From assembly GCA_005408345.1 (NCBI GenBank), contig SEMN01000495.1, forward strand, positions 326,790 through 390,789: DNA of 64,000 bases, read 5' to 3'. The translations under genes and the position numbers were made by a program. Below the pieces are notes generated by a model that worked only from the letters and a program-made list of their open reading frames with translations, did not search any database and was not told the origin of the DNA. Of the stretch, positions 25,221-38,567 are shown one piece after another. This DNA is from Macquaria australasica (Eukaryota; Chordata; Actinopteri; Centrarchiformes; Percichthyidae). Numbering within the stretch: position 1 is the stretch's first letter; each line of letters opens with the position of its first letter.

Positions 25221-28200
25221 CTCAGTGTGTGCCATTTAGGTGATTAGATAGATGGTGTGGAGCGCTGCAATGATGTCAGCCTTTTTGTTATTTTCTTTAG
25301 ATCTGAAGTCACAAACTTACAGTGGTTCCGTATCATTTCACAACAGAGTACATAATAAGGGCTCACATCATCACTTGATATAACCATATAGCATAATTTA
25401 ATTTAAGAAAAGGTGTTTTCCATTTCATCTACCTATTTGTTTAACTCAGATGTGCCTTTTAAACTTGGCGAGGCTGCAGGTAATACTCAGACTTCTCTAG
25501 GCACTTAAGACGCAGCGCTCTTTGTTTATGAAACGCGCTTTTGTTTTGAGCTTTTGAATAAGAAGCACAGCATCACATAATGAAAGTAGTGCTTGCTGGC
25601 ATCATGTTAATTTATAAAAGAGTGCTTGCATAGATAGAAAGAGAAGGTCATATTTGCTGTTTTCACATGTATCTACTATATGGCTTACTTGTAACTCCGA
25701 TAATAACTTTATTTACATAGTATAATATAATTTGATTAGACAGGATTCACTGAGAAAGAAATTATTTGATATGTGTCAATGGCAGGTGTACAAAAGAAAG
25801 TTTTTTTTTCAGTCAGTCCAGTCATGAAGAAGAAAGTCTTGTGAGTCAGAAAATAGTAATAATTAAGTAAGTATTGGTTTTATTTCTGACTCTATTTGCT
25901 GATAGTAAAAAGGCAATTAAGGTGGTCATTTTCTGCATGTCAGCTGGGTATTTTGATTAATTTATTTCAGGACTCACTTATGTTTAATGCCATATGTATA
26001 ATGCCATTTTGATTATAGAGTTAAAAAAATAATACTTATTGCACATTATCATCTACAGTAACTAATAATTCTTGAACTGAAGCCCATATTTTACTGTGGT
26101 ATTTTTCATGTTGCGTAATGACTCTGTCCATGATCCCGTCCAAAGACCATAACTTGATTGATTTCCTCCTCCTCTGTGTATTGCACTCAAGTATTTCCTC
26201 TGGTTTCTGCTGAGTTGACGAGTTCAGAAATGGCATTTGTCATATTCAGCAGCAGCACAGATGACAGTCTCTGCGGGATGACGGCTGTTGTTTTAGGCAG
26301 TATCCTCCGGTCAAAACAACAAATCAGCAAACTTAAGTGATCCCTTCTATAAGACACTTCAAATAAAGATGAATAGTAAAAACATATTTCTTATTTTATT
26401 TTTTTTTTTTGAGGTGACCTTAGACTGTATGAGGCTCCAAATGTTGTATTCTTTACAGCAGCACACAGAAGAGGACCTGTGTTAATGTTTATGCTGAAAG
26501 GATGCTGTTGAATAGTTAAGATGTGCGGACGATTATTTGTTTTTCTTCTGTCTGAGGTCCGCTTCATCTTTACGGGCAAGTGGTCACTTCTTTGTGATGT
26601 TAAAATTTAAATTATCAATCAGCTCCAAACACACAGAAATGTAATTGCATGCATTACATTTAAAGTGTATTTTGTGGTTACAGTTGTGGAATGAAAAGTT
26701 GTTCAGTCAGACAATTCACGTTTGAAATGTTTATTACAGCAGCAGAGCATAGTTAGAGTTTGGCGTCCAGGCTCAGACCTCATCACTCCCCGCAAATATG
26801 TTTACATAGAGATATTGGGGAGTGATGAGCAAATATCTTAAACCTCATAGCTGGAGTCTACAGGTGGATGCTGGGGTGGTGGTGGGGCTGAAAGAACAGG
26901 TAGCAATGATGCAGGGCAGCAGTGGAATTGACGGGCAGAGGGAGAGATGGGAAATTTTTGCAGCTTAAATAGACCGCCAGATTGGGAGGGTGTGTTTGGT
27001 AGACTCCATTTTATCAAAAGTAAACCAAACTGCCGAATCAATGAATGGGGTTAAATCTTAATTAGGAGGTACAGTATGGAGAGTGATGTCACCAGTGACA
27101 ATCAATAGCTATTCAGTAGATGTTGTCATCAGAAGCAGTCTGTGGAGTGCCGTGTATTTGAGATCACTCAGAACAGGTAGAAAAATGACAAAAAAGACAG
27201 GAACGTTTGAGCTTCGGACTTCCATATTTTCAAAGAAGGTTAAAGGAAATCAAAAATCTCCTTTTCCTTCTTTATAAAAGGCACCCTTACACTTGTGAAC
27301 ATTCAAAATGACCCCCTCATGCTCCAGTAGAAATACAAACTAATCTTCGGCGGGTTTGGCTAATGACGGGGTATGAGCGAGGCAGACATATTACGATGAC
27401 AGCCGGCGAGACAGCCATATGGTTGCCTCCCAGACAACGCCACTAGCAAGTGGAGGGACTACCGCTGGCACCACCTGGCACACAGACCGGCCCAGAAATT
27501 GACACATAAGGTCACAAACACCTCTTCATCACCTCAGACAAAGAAGGAGAGTGCAGTGGGTGTGGTGCTTTTTGAATCACTACTGCTACGACTACTACTA
27601 TACTATACTATTACTGCTATTACCCCTGCTGTTACTGTGTATGATGCAGTGTGGTACAGAAAGTCATTTTTCAAGCAAAAATACCAAGTAATTTTAGGTC
27701 CCAGCTCCAAATATGAAACTTTCCTGCTATTCTTTGTCTTATGTGATAGTAAACCATTTGGTTTTGAGCTGTTGGTCAGACAAAAGTAGCCATTTGTAGA
27801 CATCACCCTGGGCTCTGGTCTGGGATCAGCAATGAAAGTAATCGTTAGTTTCAGCCCAATTCTGCTGCCAGCTAATATCTCTTACCTTAAATAAACCTAC
27901 AGTTTATTTTAACGGCTGGTTTTGCTTTGTTTTCGGTTCACCAGTAGGACTTAATGTAATATGTTTTATGATATACAGGTATGTATATATGCCTATTCTA
28001 AAGTCATCTATAGAGAGTAATTTGTACATGTTTTAATGGCTTATATAGAAAGGGAATTTCCAACATTTTGTGCACAATACTCATAATCATGAATAAGGAT
28101 GTTTTTTTGCTACAGTTCATTATGACCATTACGTTAAACTATCATTGTGAGGTCATTATAAACAGGGCTCTACTGTGGAGTCAAACACATGGCACCAGTG

Positions 28201-29973
28201 ATCCAATGGCAGTGACCAGACCACCTAAGTGTCTGAACACTATGCAGACCATGCACCAGCAACATGCATCGGACCATTTACGTGTGATAAACCACAGCAG
28301 CAGAATATCAATTCAACTTATTAAGCATGACTCAGCATGTTCTTTTTAAGCTAATGAGTGGCTGGACATATGGGAGAATATGGCACAGAATATTTAGGAC
28401 TTCCTCTGCTGAGATTTATAGTCTTTTGAATCAGAATGCAGCAACACTGATATGTAGCTGCAACAACAGTGAAATGTTTAGAGAAGAAACTGACACTGAC
28501 AGCAGGAGAGAAAAGACACAGTTTCAAATATTAAACTTGTATTATTGAATCCACATTAGTTGTTCATTTCCTCCTGTTCTGTAATTCATTCATTCATTCA
28601 CATTATTGCATATCTCTGGAAGGTTGCTGTTAGAACAGGATGTACTGTAATAATACTGTAACCACAGAACAGCTCTGGTGAACCTCGTTAATAAGGATTT
28701 ATTGGGAATTACAGATCAATAAGAGTTGGTAGCGATCACAGTGTGGTGCCTCTGGCGTACTGGAGCCGTGAGTACCTGGTCTGTACATCTGTGCGTCACC
28801 AGAAGTGCTCATCTGAGACACATCTTCAGGAAATGAGCAGCAGAAAGACACTGAGGTTTTAATTCTTGATTGTGGTACAGAGAATGCTGTGAATATATTT
28901 GAAATCTAAGCTCTAAATACCCTATCTTTTATTATCCCTATCTGATTTCCTCATAATACCTCATGGACTCCCTGAACCCTGTGGGTCCCGACAGACATTA
29001 TTTTTTGCAGGTAATTAGTCCCACCTAAATAAGGAGTCCCTTAGATCCCATGTTATTAATGTTTTGAGGCCATGTTAAAACCGCCCAGTCACTGTAACAT
29101 TTATAGAAAAAAGCTAATGCATCATCAAAACTTGTACTAGGCTGGCTTGTCCTGAAATTTACATCCGTACATGTACATGTGAGAGCAACTTTGTGTTTCC
29201 ACATGAGTGTAGCGAGAACCTGTTGTGGTACAAAGTTACTAGAAAATCACAGTGATGTCAAAGAGCCTTAAATGCTAACTTGTATGTTATACTTATGACC
29301 CATTCTGTTGTGCTTAGTCACACTGTCTCCTCTTTTCCTTTCCTCTTATATTGACTGAATTGATGTCCCACTTCACTGTTGTCAAGTTTTAGCAGACATT
29401 GATTTCTGTTGGTTCTGGCACGTGTCCCTTACCTTGTTAGCAAAGCCTTCAGTATCTTTGGCAGTGAAATGTAAACACTTCCTGCTTGCTGCTTTTTAGT
29501 TGGTTCCCTACAATGGCGACATTCAAAAAGTATTTATTGATCTGCTTTCTTTTTGTGTACAAGTTTATATATACTGTATGTCATACGTGTCCTCTCAGTG
29601 CCAGTTATTTAACTTGTCAGCTAGGTGTCTGTAGCAAGCTAATATTGATCAATATGGGTAAACACTAGCTGATAACTAAATTTACTTTTCATATACATAC
29701 ACAGGATTATTTTAACCCTAAGCCTTACTGAGGGTGTATGATTGTATTTCACCATTTTGACTCACTCCTGCCTGCTGTTATAAAATGAAAGAAATAATGA
29801 CATTTTTAAGTATTTCATTACACACTTTGAGGTTTAAGGTGCAGAGATGCTGCTTATACATTTTCAAGATCTCACTCAAAGTAGTAAACTATTTATTATT
29901 CAAAGTAGAGTTTGTTCAGGCTCGATAATGCGTCTGGAGTGAATCTTAAGGGTTCAGTGAGGACAGTGCATGT

Positions 29974-30022
<49 letters not shown>

Positions 30023-33000
30023 ATTTCACTGAGGCATGACCCGACGCTCCTAAACAAATCTCTGAGGAAATAAAAAAGAGGTCAGTGGATTGAAGTGACA
30101 TCAAACATTCATGACATCATGACCGACATTAAGAGGTTTCTGTTATCTGTTGTTATGAGCCACTGCCCCTCTGTGGACTCTGTGAGTTATTGCAACAACA
30201 ATAATGTTGCCCCAGATGTCCCTGTACAATAACCAGGTCTGTTTTGTTCTGTTCAGGATTTATCAAGTCATCTCACTGATGTGATTTGACTTTTATTATG
30301 TTATATTAGTCTCTCATGTTCACATCAGTACAAGCTAAGAATAGTGTTGTTCAATGATGTTCTTAATAGATGAATACAGATAATTTATTACTAACATCCA
30401 GTAGCAATTTAATAAATTTTATCGGGAAATGGGAAATTTAGTTAATTAATTTGTGTTCTTTTGTGACACATGTTGTTTTACAACAGATGCAGTATATTGG
30501 GTGTCTTATAAACCCACGTGGGCTGTGCACTTTTACGTACAAGATACAAAATAAGCAGAAAATATGCATCTATTCTCGATTTAATTCCCACTAACATTAT
30601 TTTATAATCTCTTATTTATGGTATAGCACACAGTACAATAGATCTTAATACATGCTGATATTTTTAATTATTTTCACCTACATGCTAGTAAGCCTAATGT
30701 ACAGTACTTATGTCGCTCTGTTTCAGTCGGGCCGCCTGGACTCTCATTACCCAAAAGTGTGTGGCCACCAAGGCAATGTACTGGATATCAAGTGGAATCC
30801 CTTCTTTGAAAATATTGTAGCGTCCTGCTCTGAGGACACCTCGGTAAGTGACCCACAGTCGTCTGTAATGTTATGACTTGATGACTTTGTGAGATGTGAA
30901 AAACATACTGTATCTGTGAAATCATGAGTTTTCTGAGATGCTGAGGTAGGATTTTGGCTGGCAGTTGCTTTGGTCGCTGTCGTTGTTGTTGTTGGCCTGA
31001 AAAATGACAAATGACAGATGTGAAATGCCCTTGAGCAAGGCACAAATCCGTTAGCTGCAGTGACTGACTACACAAATGACATTAGACACAATATTAAATC
31101 TCAATCACTATTACTCTTAATCTGAGATGTTACATGACATATACTAAGACCCTGTAGGCCTTTTTTTCCCAGTACATTCACCTGTTACGTTACTCTACTG
31201 AGTATAGTAAAGCCATGGTAGCACTGTGTCCTGTATAGTACTTTCACTTGTTGAAGGATAATCTCCTCCGATCCAACACAGAGCCTCTAGCATAGCTGTA
31301 ATCCAGATTAATCCTAATGCAATGGGCTACATTGATACCATGTGCTATTTTTGATCAGAGGGATCTCTAGCTGTGTCATACAGATTGTAGTTAGGAGCTC
31401 ATATTAAAGAGTTATAAAAAACATGAAGTGGCCTCTGACAAAAACATAATACTTATTAACCTGTTGTATAAAAACGGCTGTAGGTGTGTTTGCTTAATGA
31501 TGATGCACTGCGTATTCATTTATATTTTCTGTGTGGATGTGAACGGGGCAGGTGCGAGTATGGGAGATCCCAGAGGGCGGTCTGAGGCGCAACATGACGG
31601 AGGCAGTGCTGGAGCTGTACGGCCACAGCAGACGGGTGGGTCTGATCGAGTGGCACCCCACCTGCAGCGGCATCCTCTTCAGTGCTGGCTACGACTATAA
31701 GGTACCACGTCAGTAACTCCAAACACCACAAGCTCGAATCAACACGGCATATAGTGACAGCACTTTGAGTATCAATCATTTAACTAACATTAAATGCAAG
31801 TTAAAGGAAATATTCCCTCTTAGATACTTAAATACTGTTAGATATTATCAATTTGTGTTATTTAGCTCATTTCACGAGTTACTGTGTCACGTTGGAAGTA
31901 TTTTATTTATTATTTATGAGGTGGCATTGTGTTAGATTAATGATTAATGAAACTATTTTGTTAGTTAATTATTTATGTCATTTATCAAGCAAAAATGCCA
32001 ACTATTTTCTGGTTATAACTTCTTAAATGTGAGGACTTGGTACCTTTCTTCATTCTATATGATTGTAAATTTAATATTTCTGGGTTTTGTCAGACAAAAC
32101 ATGAACCCTAAAGATGACACACACGCAATTGTGGTTGGCATTTCCACTATTTTGTGACATTTCATAGACTAAACAATTAATAGATTTACCAAAACACTAG
32201 TAGACTGATTAATTGATAATGAAAATAATAATTTGTTGCAGCCAGGTGTATTGACTTTCCCTCAACAGGCCTGTATACCTAAATTAATGATTTGCAAAGA
32301 AGAGAGTTGGGACATTTGCATGCCTGTCCATCCTGGGAGAGGGATCCTTCCTCTGTTACTCTTCCTGAGGTTTCTTCCATTTTTTCCACATTAGAGTTTA
32401 TCCTTTTCTGAATCGAGGGTCTAAGGACAGAGGGCGTCATATGCTGTACAGATTGTAAAATTGACATTATTTGACATTTAGAACTAAGTACTACTAGACT
32501 CTGTTGCAACAATGAGATATTCTTCTTATTTCACTTTGGACATCAGTAGAATGTCTGTTGTGTTAGTAGTAGTCAACAAGCTCACAACATAATCACATCC
32601 TTGATTCAAGCACCGCAGCCATCTAACAGCTCCGCCCAAACAATCCTTCCTGACTGTGTCAGATCCTGATCTGGAACCTGGAGATCGGAGAGCCGGTGAA
32701 AATGATCGACTGCCACACTGACGTCATCCTCAGCATGTCCTTCAACACAGACGGCAGCCTGCTGGCCACCAGCTGCAAAGACAAGAAGCTGCGTGTCATC
32801 GAGCCGCGCTCCGGGGCAGTCCTTCAGGTTAGAGGGAGGGGGCTGGTGTTTTTATGGGTATTTTTATCATGCACAGTGAGGGAACAAGTGTTTATGTTAA
32901 AAATATCCTTTAGTACAACTGATACTACTGAGGAAATCATTATTTGTTTGGCCGTTTATCCGCAATATCAAATTTGAATAATAATAATTATAATAATGAT

Positions 33001-34492
33001 TTCACCTGTACTGATCCTCTGATTTACCTCAAGAAGTTAAAAGTCCACTGTATGGCCAAAAGTATGTGGACACTCCATTTGTGTACTTTTGGTCTGGAGC
33101 TGTTCTTCATGGTTTGGGCGAGGCCCTTAGTTCAAATTAAGGGAAATTATACTGCTACAGCATACAGTGATATTTTAAGCAATAGACGTCTTCCAGATTT
33201 GTGACACAAATTTGGGGAAGGTGAGGTCAATAAAGAAATTATTTTCCCAGTTTGGTGTGGAAGAACTTGACTGGCCTGTACAAGAGCCCTGACCTCAATC
33301 CCATCACACATTTGAGATGAACTGGATCACCAACCAGCGCCCAACATCAGTGTTGGACTCACTAATGCTCTTGTGGCTGAATGGGAGAAAATCCCTGCAG
33401 CCGGGCTCCTAAATCTTGGGGAGAGCCTGAAACTAGAAGAGCAGAGGCTGTTATAGCAGCAGATTAATGCTCATTGTTTGGGAATGAGATGTTTAACAGT
33501 CACATTGTGTAACATTTTGGCCATATTGTCTCTTTGGTTCTTCAGCAGCTCTTGAGCCCATAGGGGTCATTGGAGAAATTGCGGCATCATGAGATTTTCT
33601 CAGAAATTAGCCAAAATGATCAAATTAACTTATATTTACAGACTGCAGTTTACTTAATAACTCTAAAAATATGTATTGCTGTTAAATAAAACCTAAAACC
33701 TAAAATGCTGCAGCTGGTCCACACCACTTCTCAACCACTTAATGTTTGACCTTGGTGCTCTTGCTCCCTGATCACCATGAAATGGTTTCTGATTAGACCC
33801 ATGTGCTGCACCCCTGCTGCCCCAAGTGGAGGTGATCAAGACCAGGCAGCAGGAGGATTAGAAGAGGCAGGAAGAAAAAAAAGGGACAACTCGTGAAAAT
33901 GTGCTGTACCTAAAATACAGATTTACTTTCCAAGTTCACAACAGAGGACAACAGAGGCCTGTTGTTGGCTGTGGTATTTCATTTTAAAAAGTAAATGAGA
34001 TATAATTATATTTATGCTGGTATGAAAATATTGTAGACTAAATGTATAAATACTGTATGGAATGATTAAAATCTTACTTCATGGACAAAATATTGAAGAG
34101 ATCCCCATTATAGAGCCTATGCCACGTGGGTGGTGCCCCTGCTCTAAATAATCATAAAGATGTATTTGTATCCTTTGTTTGTATTGCCACAACAATATAA
34201 TAGTCACAAGAATAAATACTGGTGATATATTAGAGAATGAACATTCCTAGCAGGTGTGTGTCCCATTAAAGCCTCGCTCTCTCTTTGTGTGCTGCTCCAC
34301 TAGCAAGCCAGTTGTAAGAACCACCGTGTAAACCGAGTGGTGTTCGTGGGCAACATGAAGCGACTGCTCACCACGGGGGTTTCTCGCTGGAACACCCGGC
34401 AGATCGCTCTCTGGGATCAGGTCAGACAACACCACCATATGGCTCATGCCTGTAATGCCAGAGTGGGTGGAGCAAGTGTGTGTGTTTAATTC

Positions 34493-34546
<54 letters not shown>

Positions 34547-37500
34547 TGTTGCTCTTCCCAGGAGGATTTGTCCATGCCAATTGCGGAGGAGGACATTGAC
34601 GGCCTCTCAGGACTGTTGTTTCCCTTCTATGATGCTGACACACACATGTTGTACCTGGCAGGCAAGGTCAGTGCTGACTCTTACTGGGTCCCAACAAGGA
34701 AATGATTTTTCATGACTGTAATATTTCTCAGATTTACCACATTCAGATCCACATTTAACTGTACACAGTTTGGCATATTTTTCTACCACGAAGTCTACAG
34801 AATGAACACAACTGCACAGTACATTGAGGTTTTCATTTTGTATGAACAATAATAGAACTTAATGAAAAGATGTTTGTACACTGATGGTGTGTAGGAGAGG
34901 TACAGGCAGAAATCCCACACATTACAATAAAAATGTTAAGAGCCATGTATAACCAAGTACATCAACATCAACAAATATGCTGACCTGCTTCAAGTGCTAC
35001 ACTTAACAATAAGAGATAGAGAAAGGTTTTTTTGTTGTTGTTGTTTTTCACACTGTTCTGACTTTTTACTGATTTAATAAAACATTTTGGTCTTCTGACG
35101 TTCATCTGGTATTTGGCATAAACTGTTTACAGCCCAAGAGAGACACTTGACCTTGTCACCTGACCAGGAAGCAGGATATGGACAATCGGTACAAATTTAT
35201 TATGGCAAATACCTAACAAAGTAATAAGCTACAAAGGTCAATGATGCCCTTTTTTAAGTTACAAGAGCATGCATACATACATACATACATGCATAATTTG
35301 CAGTAATAAATAATCAAGAGAACTGAACAATGATTTTTTTATGTGGCCATTTTGCATCCCATTAACAAAAATATAGGGAAGCAGGAAGTGCCTCATAAAA
35401 GAATAGAACAAACAGGTCAAAGTCAAAATAATATGAGATAAATTTGTTGTGTCTGTGTCAAATATAATAATGTCTGTTTCTGATGCCTTATATTTGACAC
35501 CAGTCTATTACGGCCGCACTTGACGAGTTGTTTTTACACGTCCTTTTTCCAGTCTATGTCAGATACCTGATGACGTTAGGGCGACTTAAATGCTGCAGTA
35601 TATCAGTATTAATGTTCTCTGTAAATGAAAACAGTGTGTAGAATGTCGTTCACATTCTGAAAGTTTTTGTTAAAATAGTTAAGATTTCACACTTTGAAAC
35701 ATCTTTCAAATATCTGTCATCACTTTTAAGATACAAAGTCACACATTTCCCACATGTCACTTCATTGTCATGTTTAAACACCAAAATACTATTTTAAGTT
35801 ATTTATATGTCTTTCGAACTGGTAAGACGATTGCTCTACAAGGATGCATTTTTAGTTTTCTCATCTTCAATACCCTCCCTTAATTTGAAACTAACTTTAA
35901 AGATAGACAGCACAGTTTGTTCTGGGAATCGGAGCATAGCACCAAGTAAGATGAGGCTGTACTTCAAGCATCAAAAATGTGACGTGGTTGAAACTTTCAA
36001 GAGCTACTTCTTGAACCTCTTGAATGTAATAGCCACGTTCTGGTGCCCTGACAGGGGGACGGCAACATCCGGTACTTTGAGATTACCACAGAGAAGCCGT
36101 ACTTACAATACCTAATGGAGTTCCGGTCCCCGGCCCCACAGAAAGGACTAGGTAAGTCATTTGTTGATCAGCGATATATGATCTCTCCTGCTGAGAGCAG
36201 AAAGAGAGAACCTAACCACTTCATTAGCAGTCGTTAGAGATGGGACGGGGGGTAGATCACATACTGCTCTAAAAGTGGTGTTGCATGGCTGAAGGGATAA
36301 AATTCATCTAATAAAAAAAGAGCTAGATGAATTGAAATATTCCCTCAGTGTAGTTTTATGAGCTCCACTAACTTGTCCAGTGCTGTCAGGCAGGTTGATA
36401 TTTTTGTCTTGTTGATGTGACTCCAATTAGCCACGAATTCTGGGAAGAGATTTCATGTTGTCAAAGCGGTTCTGTCACCCGTCCACACACTTCTGTTCTT
36501 GTCTGCAGGTGTGATGCCAAAGCACGGGCTGGATGTGGGAGCTTGCGAGGTGTACCGCTTCTACAAGCTAGTCACCCTGAAGGGTTTGATTGAGCCCATT
36601 TCGATGATCGTGCCAAGAAGGGTGAGTGTGGCAGGGTTCGTACAAAGTCTTGAAAGTTTGGAAAATGCTTAATTTTAACCGTTATGTTTTCAAGGTTAGG
36701 AATATGCTTGAATTCAAATATGCTTGATTTTAACATAATCTGGTGTTTCATCATCTACACAATCACTCATGTAAACCAAAAATCTTTTATTATTTGAAAT
36801 CAAATGATCCCGTCGTCATATTTGTTTGTTGTCTCCTGGCAACAATTTAGATGTGATGATGAAGGCTTCAGGAGTCTGGAAATCTTTAGGTACCTTGAAA
36901 GTGCTTGAATTTTACTCTTAAAAAACTGTACGAACCCTGGGGTGGGAATGAAATAACAGAATGAACGGATTCTACTCTTTCCTCTCATTGGCGTACAGAT
37001 AATCAATTGTGCCAAATCTAATCAATAAAATGAGAATATATGTGGTGTTTCCTGCTTTACAGTCTGACACATACCAGGAGGACATCTACCCCATGACAGC
37101 AGGAACAGAACCTGCACTGTCCGCCAGCGAATGGCTGAGCGGCATTAATAGAGGTAAACAGCGCTTTAGACACACACTGCATTGGTTGATGCTCCTTTGG
37201 TGGTTTATGAAACAAATTTTTAACAGAAGCCACTTTTTGCCAAATATAAACCCATGTTAGCTACAGTAAAGCGTGGTGATGAAATACAGTCACCTTCAAT
37301 CACTGACATGGTGCAAACTCCCACACATATTCCCTTTTAATCAAGATCATACAGCTTGACATTTCACGGGGGTCTAAATTACAACATCAGACAATTGAAC
37401 ATCCAATCCAGGAGGTAGGAAGTGTGTTTTTGTCTTTACATCGCCTCCATTCTTCGTGGTGTGTGTCTACTCTCAACATCAGTCAAATCATTTAATCAAA

Positions 37501-38567
37501 TCATTTAATGCTTACCAAACTTGATGACCAAAAGACTTGCATATATGGATGTCCACATGGTAAAAAGCTATAATTATAGGAGTTAGACACCAAGTTGAAG
37601 ACCAACACGGAGCAATAACAGATTCCCTGTGGTGATCTGTGAAGGACTTAAGCCTTTTTGTGCTTTGTGTTGGTTTTCACATGCTTAGAAGTGTTTTTGC
37701 TCCTTTGTGCAAACAGACCCAGTCTTGATGTCCCTGAAGGAGGGCTACCACCGGCCAAACCAGTTAGTGTTCAAGGCCCCAGTGAAGGAAAAGAAGAGTG
37801 TGGTAGTGAATGGGATAGACCTGCTGGAGAACGTACCACCAAGGACAGAGAACGAGGTATGTGAAGCACTGATGCTGTGAATCACTCTACTCTGCTGTTC
37901 CTCTGTTATAAAAATACCTAATAAAACTACTTTTAGACAAAAAGCTTTCAAGGGCTTTTAAGGAGTCAGAGCATTACAATTTATTATGCAGCAAACAAAG
38001 AACGGTAGCAAATTGAATGATGATCTTGTGGTATTGATAGCACGGAGGACTGGTATTTGTCTTTATTGTAGTGTTTCTTTGATTTTTTGATGTGGTGGGT
38101 GGGGGTCATTCTACTACATACTCACATATGTTATATGTGATATAATATGTTGTTAAATATAATCATCAGTATAACATAATATATAACTAAATGGTCTTTG
38201 GGGTGAGATTGTTTTATCAACTAACAGACTATGGTTTAAAACAATACAGAATAAATTCATCTATACAGCAGGTTTGGCGCTGTATGAATAATGCAAATCT
38301 ACCACAACTTCCTGTAGTGACTACAAAATGCTTTTCCATCACTGTACATTCTCCTAATTAACATTATCTTTTAATACTTGTATGTTAAAGTGTATTTGTC
38401 ACATGCATGAGTTTTTGTTTTTCTTTACGTAGCTCCTGCGGATGTTCTTTCGACAGCAGGATGAATTGCGGCGGCTGAAGGAGGAGCTGACCACCAAGGA
38501 CGTGCGAATACGCCAGCTGGAGCTGGAGCTCAACAACCTGAAGAACGTTAGCCCCAACAACGTCTGA
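23662..38567 (+). CDS. coro2b: coronin 2B (coronin-like actin-binding WD40 protein), 11 coding exons
   Basis: Join 23662..23862, 30727..30843, 31552..31701, 32663..32827, 34304..34420, 34562..34666, 36055..36151, 36509..36621, 37063..37153, 37717..37856, 38433..38567 (1431 bp, 476 aa). Every intron is GT-AG and all phases agree. The protein opens with MSWRPTYRSSKFRNVYGK, the coronin N-terminal (DUF1899) signature. WD40 repeats follow (GH at 80-81 and 130-131; WN at 160-161), then the coronin DUF1900 region (about 257-390, including EPISMIVPRR), and a C-terminal leucine heptad coiled coil (about 433-472) expected to oligomerise the protein. From memory the family member is 475-480 aa in human, and the sequence follows CORO2B rather than CORO2A, which has a longer linker before its coiled coil. 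Known family role: a neuronal-enriched type II coronin at actin filaments and focal adhesions, linked to vinculin. The start is the first codon after an intron acceptor; no in-frame ATG exists in the candidate upstream exon. Which teleost duplicate (a or b) cannot be decided here. Confidence 0.97.
25151..25218 (+). repeat. (TG)34 microsatellite
   Basis: Uninterrupted TG dinucleotide array in the first coding intron of coro2b; expected to be polymorphic. Confidence 0.95.
27640..27860 (+). repeat. teleost repeat with TTGGTCAGACAAAA motif, copy 2
   Basis: Contains GCTGTTGGTCAGACAAAAGT and ends GTAATCGTTAGTTTCAGCCC. Within the first coding intron of coro2b. Confidence 0.5.
29977..30020 (+). repeat. 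(CA)22 microsatellite
   Basis: Uninterrupted CA array about 0.7 kb upstream of coro2b coding exon 2. Confidence 0.95.
31895..32245 (+). repeat. teleost repeat with TTGGTCAGACAAAA motif, copy 3
   Basis: Contains CATTTATCAAGCAAAAATGC, GGTTTTGTCAGACAAAACAT-like sequence and ends AATAATTTGTTGCAGCC. Within coro2b intron 3. Confidence 0.5.
33045..33530 (+). mobile_element. degenerate Tc1/mariner-like relic in coro2b intron 4
   Basis: The left end CACTGTATGGCCAAAAGTAT, followed by GTGGACAC, and the right end CATTTTGGCCATATTGT are inverted relatives. The interior has the remnant of a transposase-type 3' half (CCTGACCTCAATCCCATC region) interrupted by stops. Typical of long-dead fish Tc1-like copies. 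Confidence 0.65.
34495..34538 (+). repeat. (TG)22 tract next to a coro2b acceptor
   Basis: Fills much of the 141-bp intron 34421-34561 and ends 23 bp before the exon at 34562. The remaining acceptor tract is TATGTGTGTGTTGCTCTTCC then CAG, so the pyrimidine tract is short. Confidence 0.95.
34955..35025 (+). repeat. fragment of the 4.3-kb repeat family
   Basis: Shares AAGTACATCAAC, AAATATGCTGA and AACAATAAGAGATAGAGAAA with 4400-4465. Lies in coro2b intron 6. Confidence 0.5.
36632..36939. mobile_element. inverted-repeat DNA element, copy 2, in coro2b intron 8
   Basis: Perfect 12-bp terminal inverted repeats CAGGGTTCGTAC / GTACGAACCCTG. Same family as 18030-18333. The element starts 10 bp after the donor of the exon ending at 36621. 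Its flanks (GTGTGG and GGGTGG) resemble a six-base target duplication with one mismatch. Probably hAT-like, but superfamily not certain. Confidence 0.75.

Larger units (their letters stand above)
23863..30726 (+). other. coro2b first coding intron (6.9 kb)
   Basis: The largest intron of the gene. It contains a (TG)34 microsatellite (25151-25218), a (CA)22 microsatellite (29977-30020), one copy of a teleost repeat (27640-27860) and a GC-richer unique block at 27340-27485. The rest is AT-rich sequence without recognisable exons on either strand. Confidence 0.8.
30844..38432 (+). other. remaining coro2b introns
   Basis: Intron sizes from exon 2 onward are 708, 961, 1476, 141, 1388, 357, 441, 563 and 576 bp. 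Intron 3 (31702-32662) carries a teleost repeat at 31895-32245. Intron 4 (32828-34303) carries a Tc1-like relic. Intron 5 (34421-34561) is almost filled by a TG tract. Intron 6 (34667-36054) holds a fragment of the 4.3-kb repeat family at 34955-35025. Intron 8 (36622-37062) is largely an inverted-repeat element. No other coding signal was seen. Confidence 0.8.

Noticed and set aside
26036..26236. Minus-strand open frame of 66 codons with protein-like composition in the coro2b intron
   Set aside because: No splice partners and no recognised domain; could be a transposon remnant but cannot be supported.
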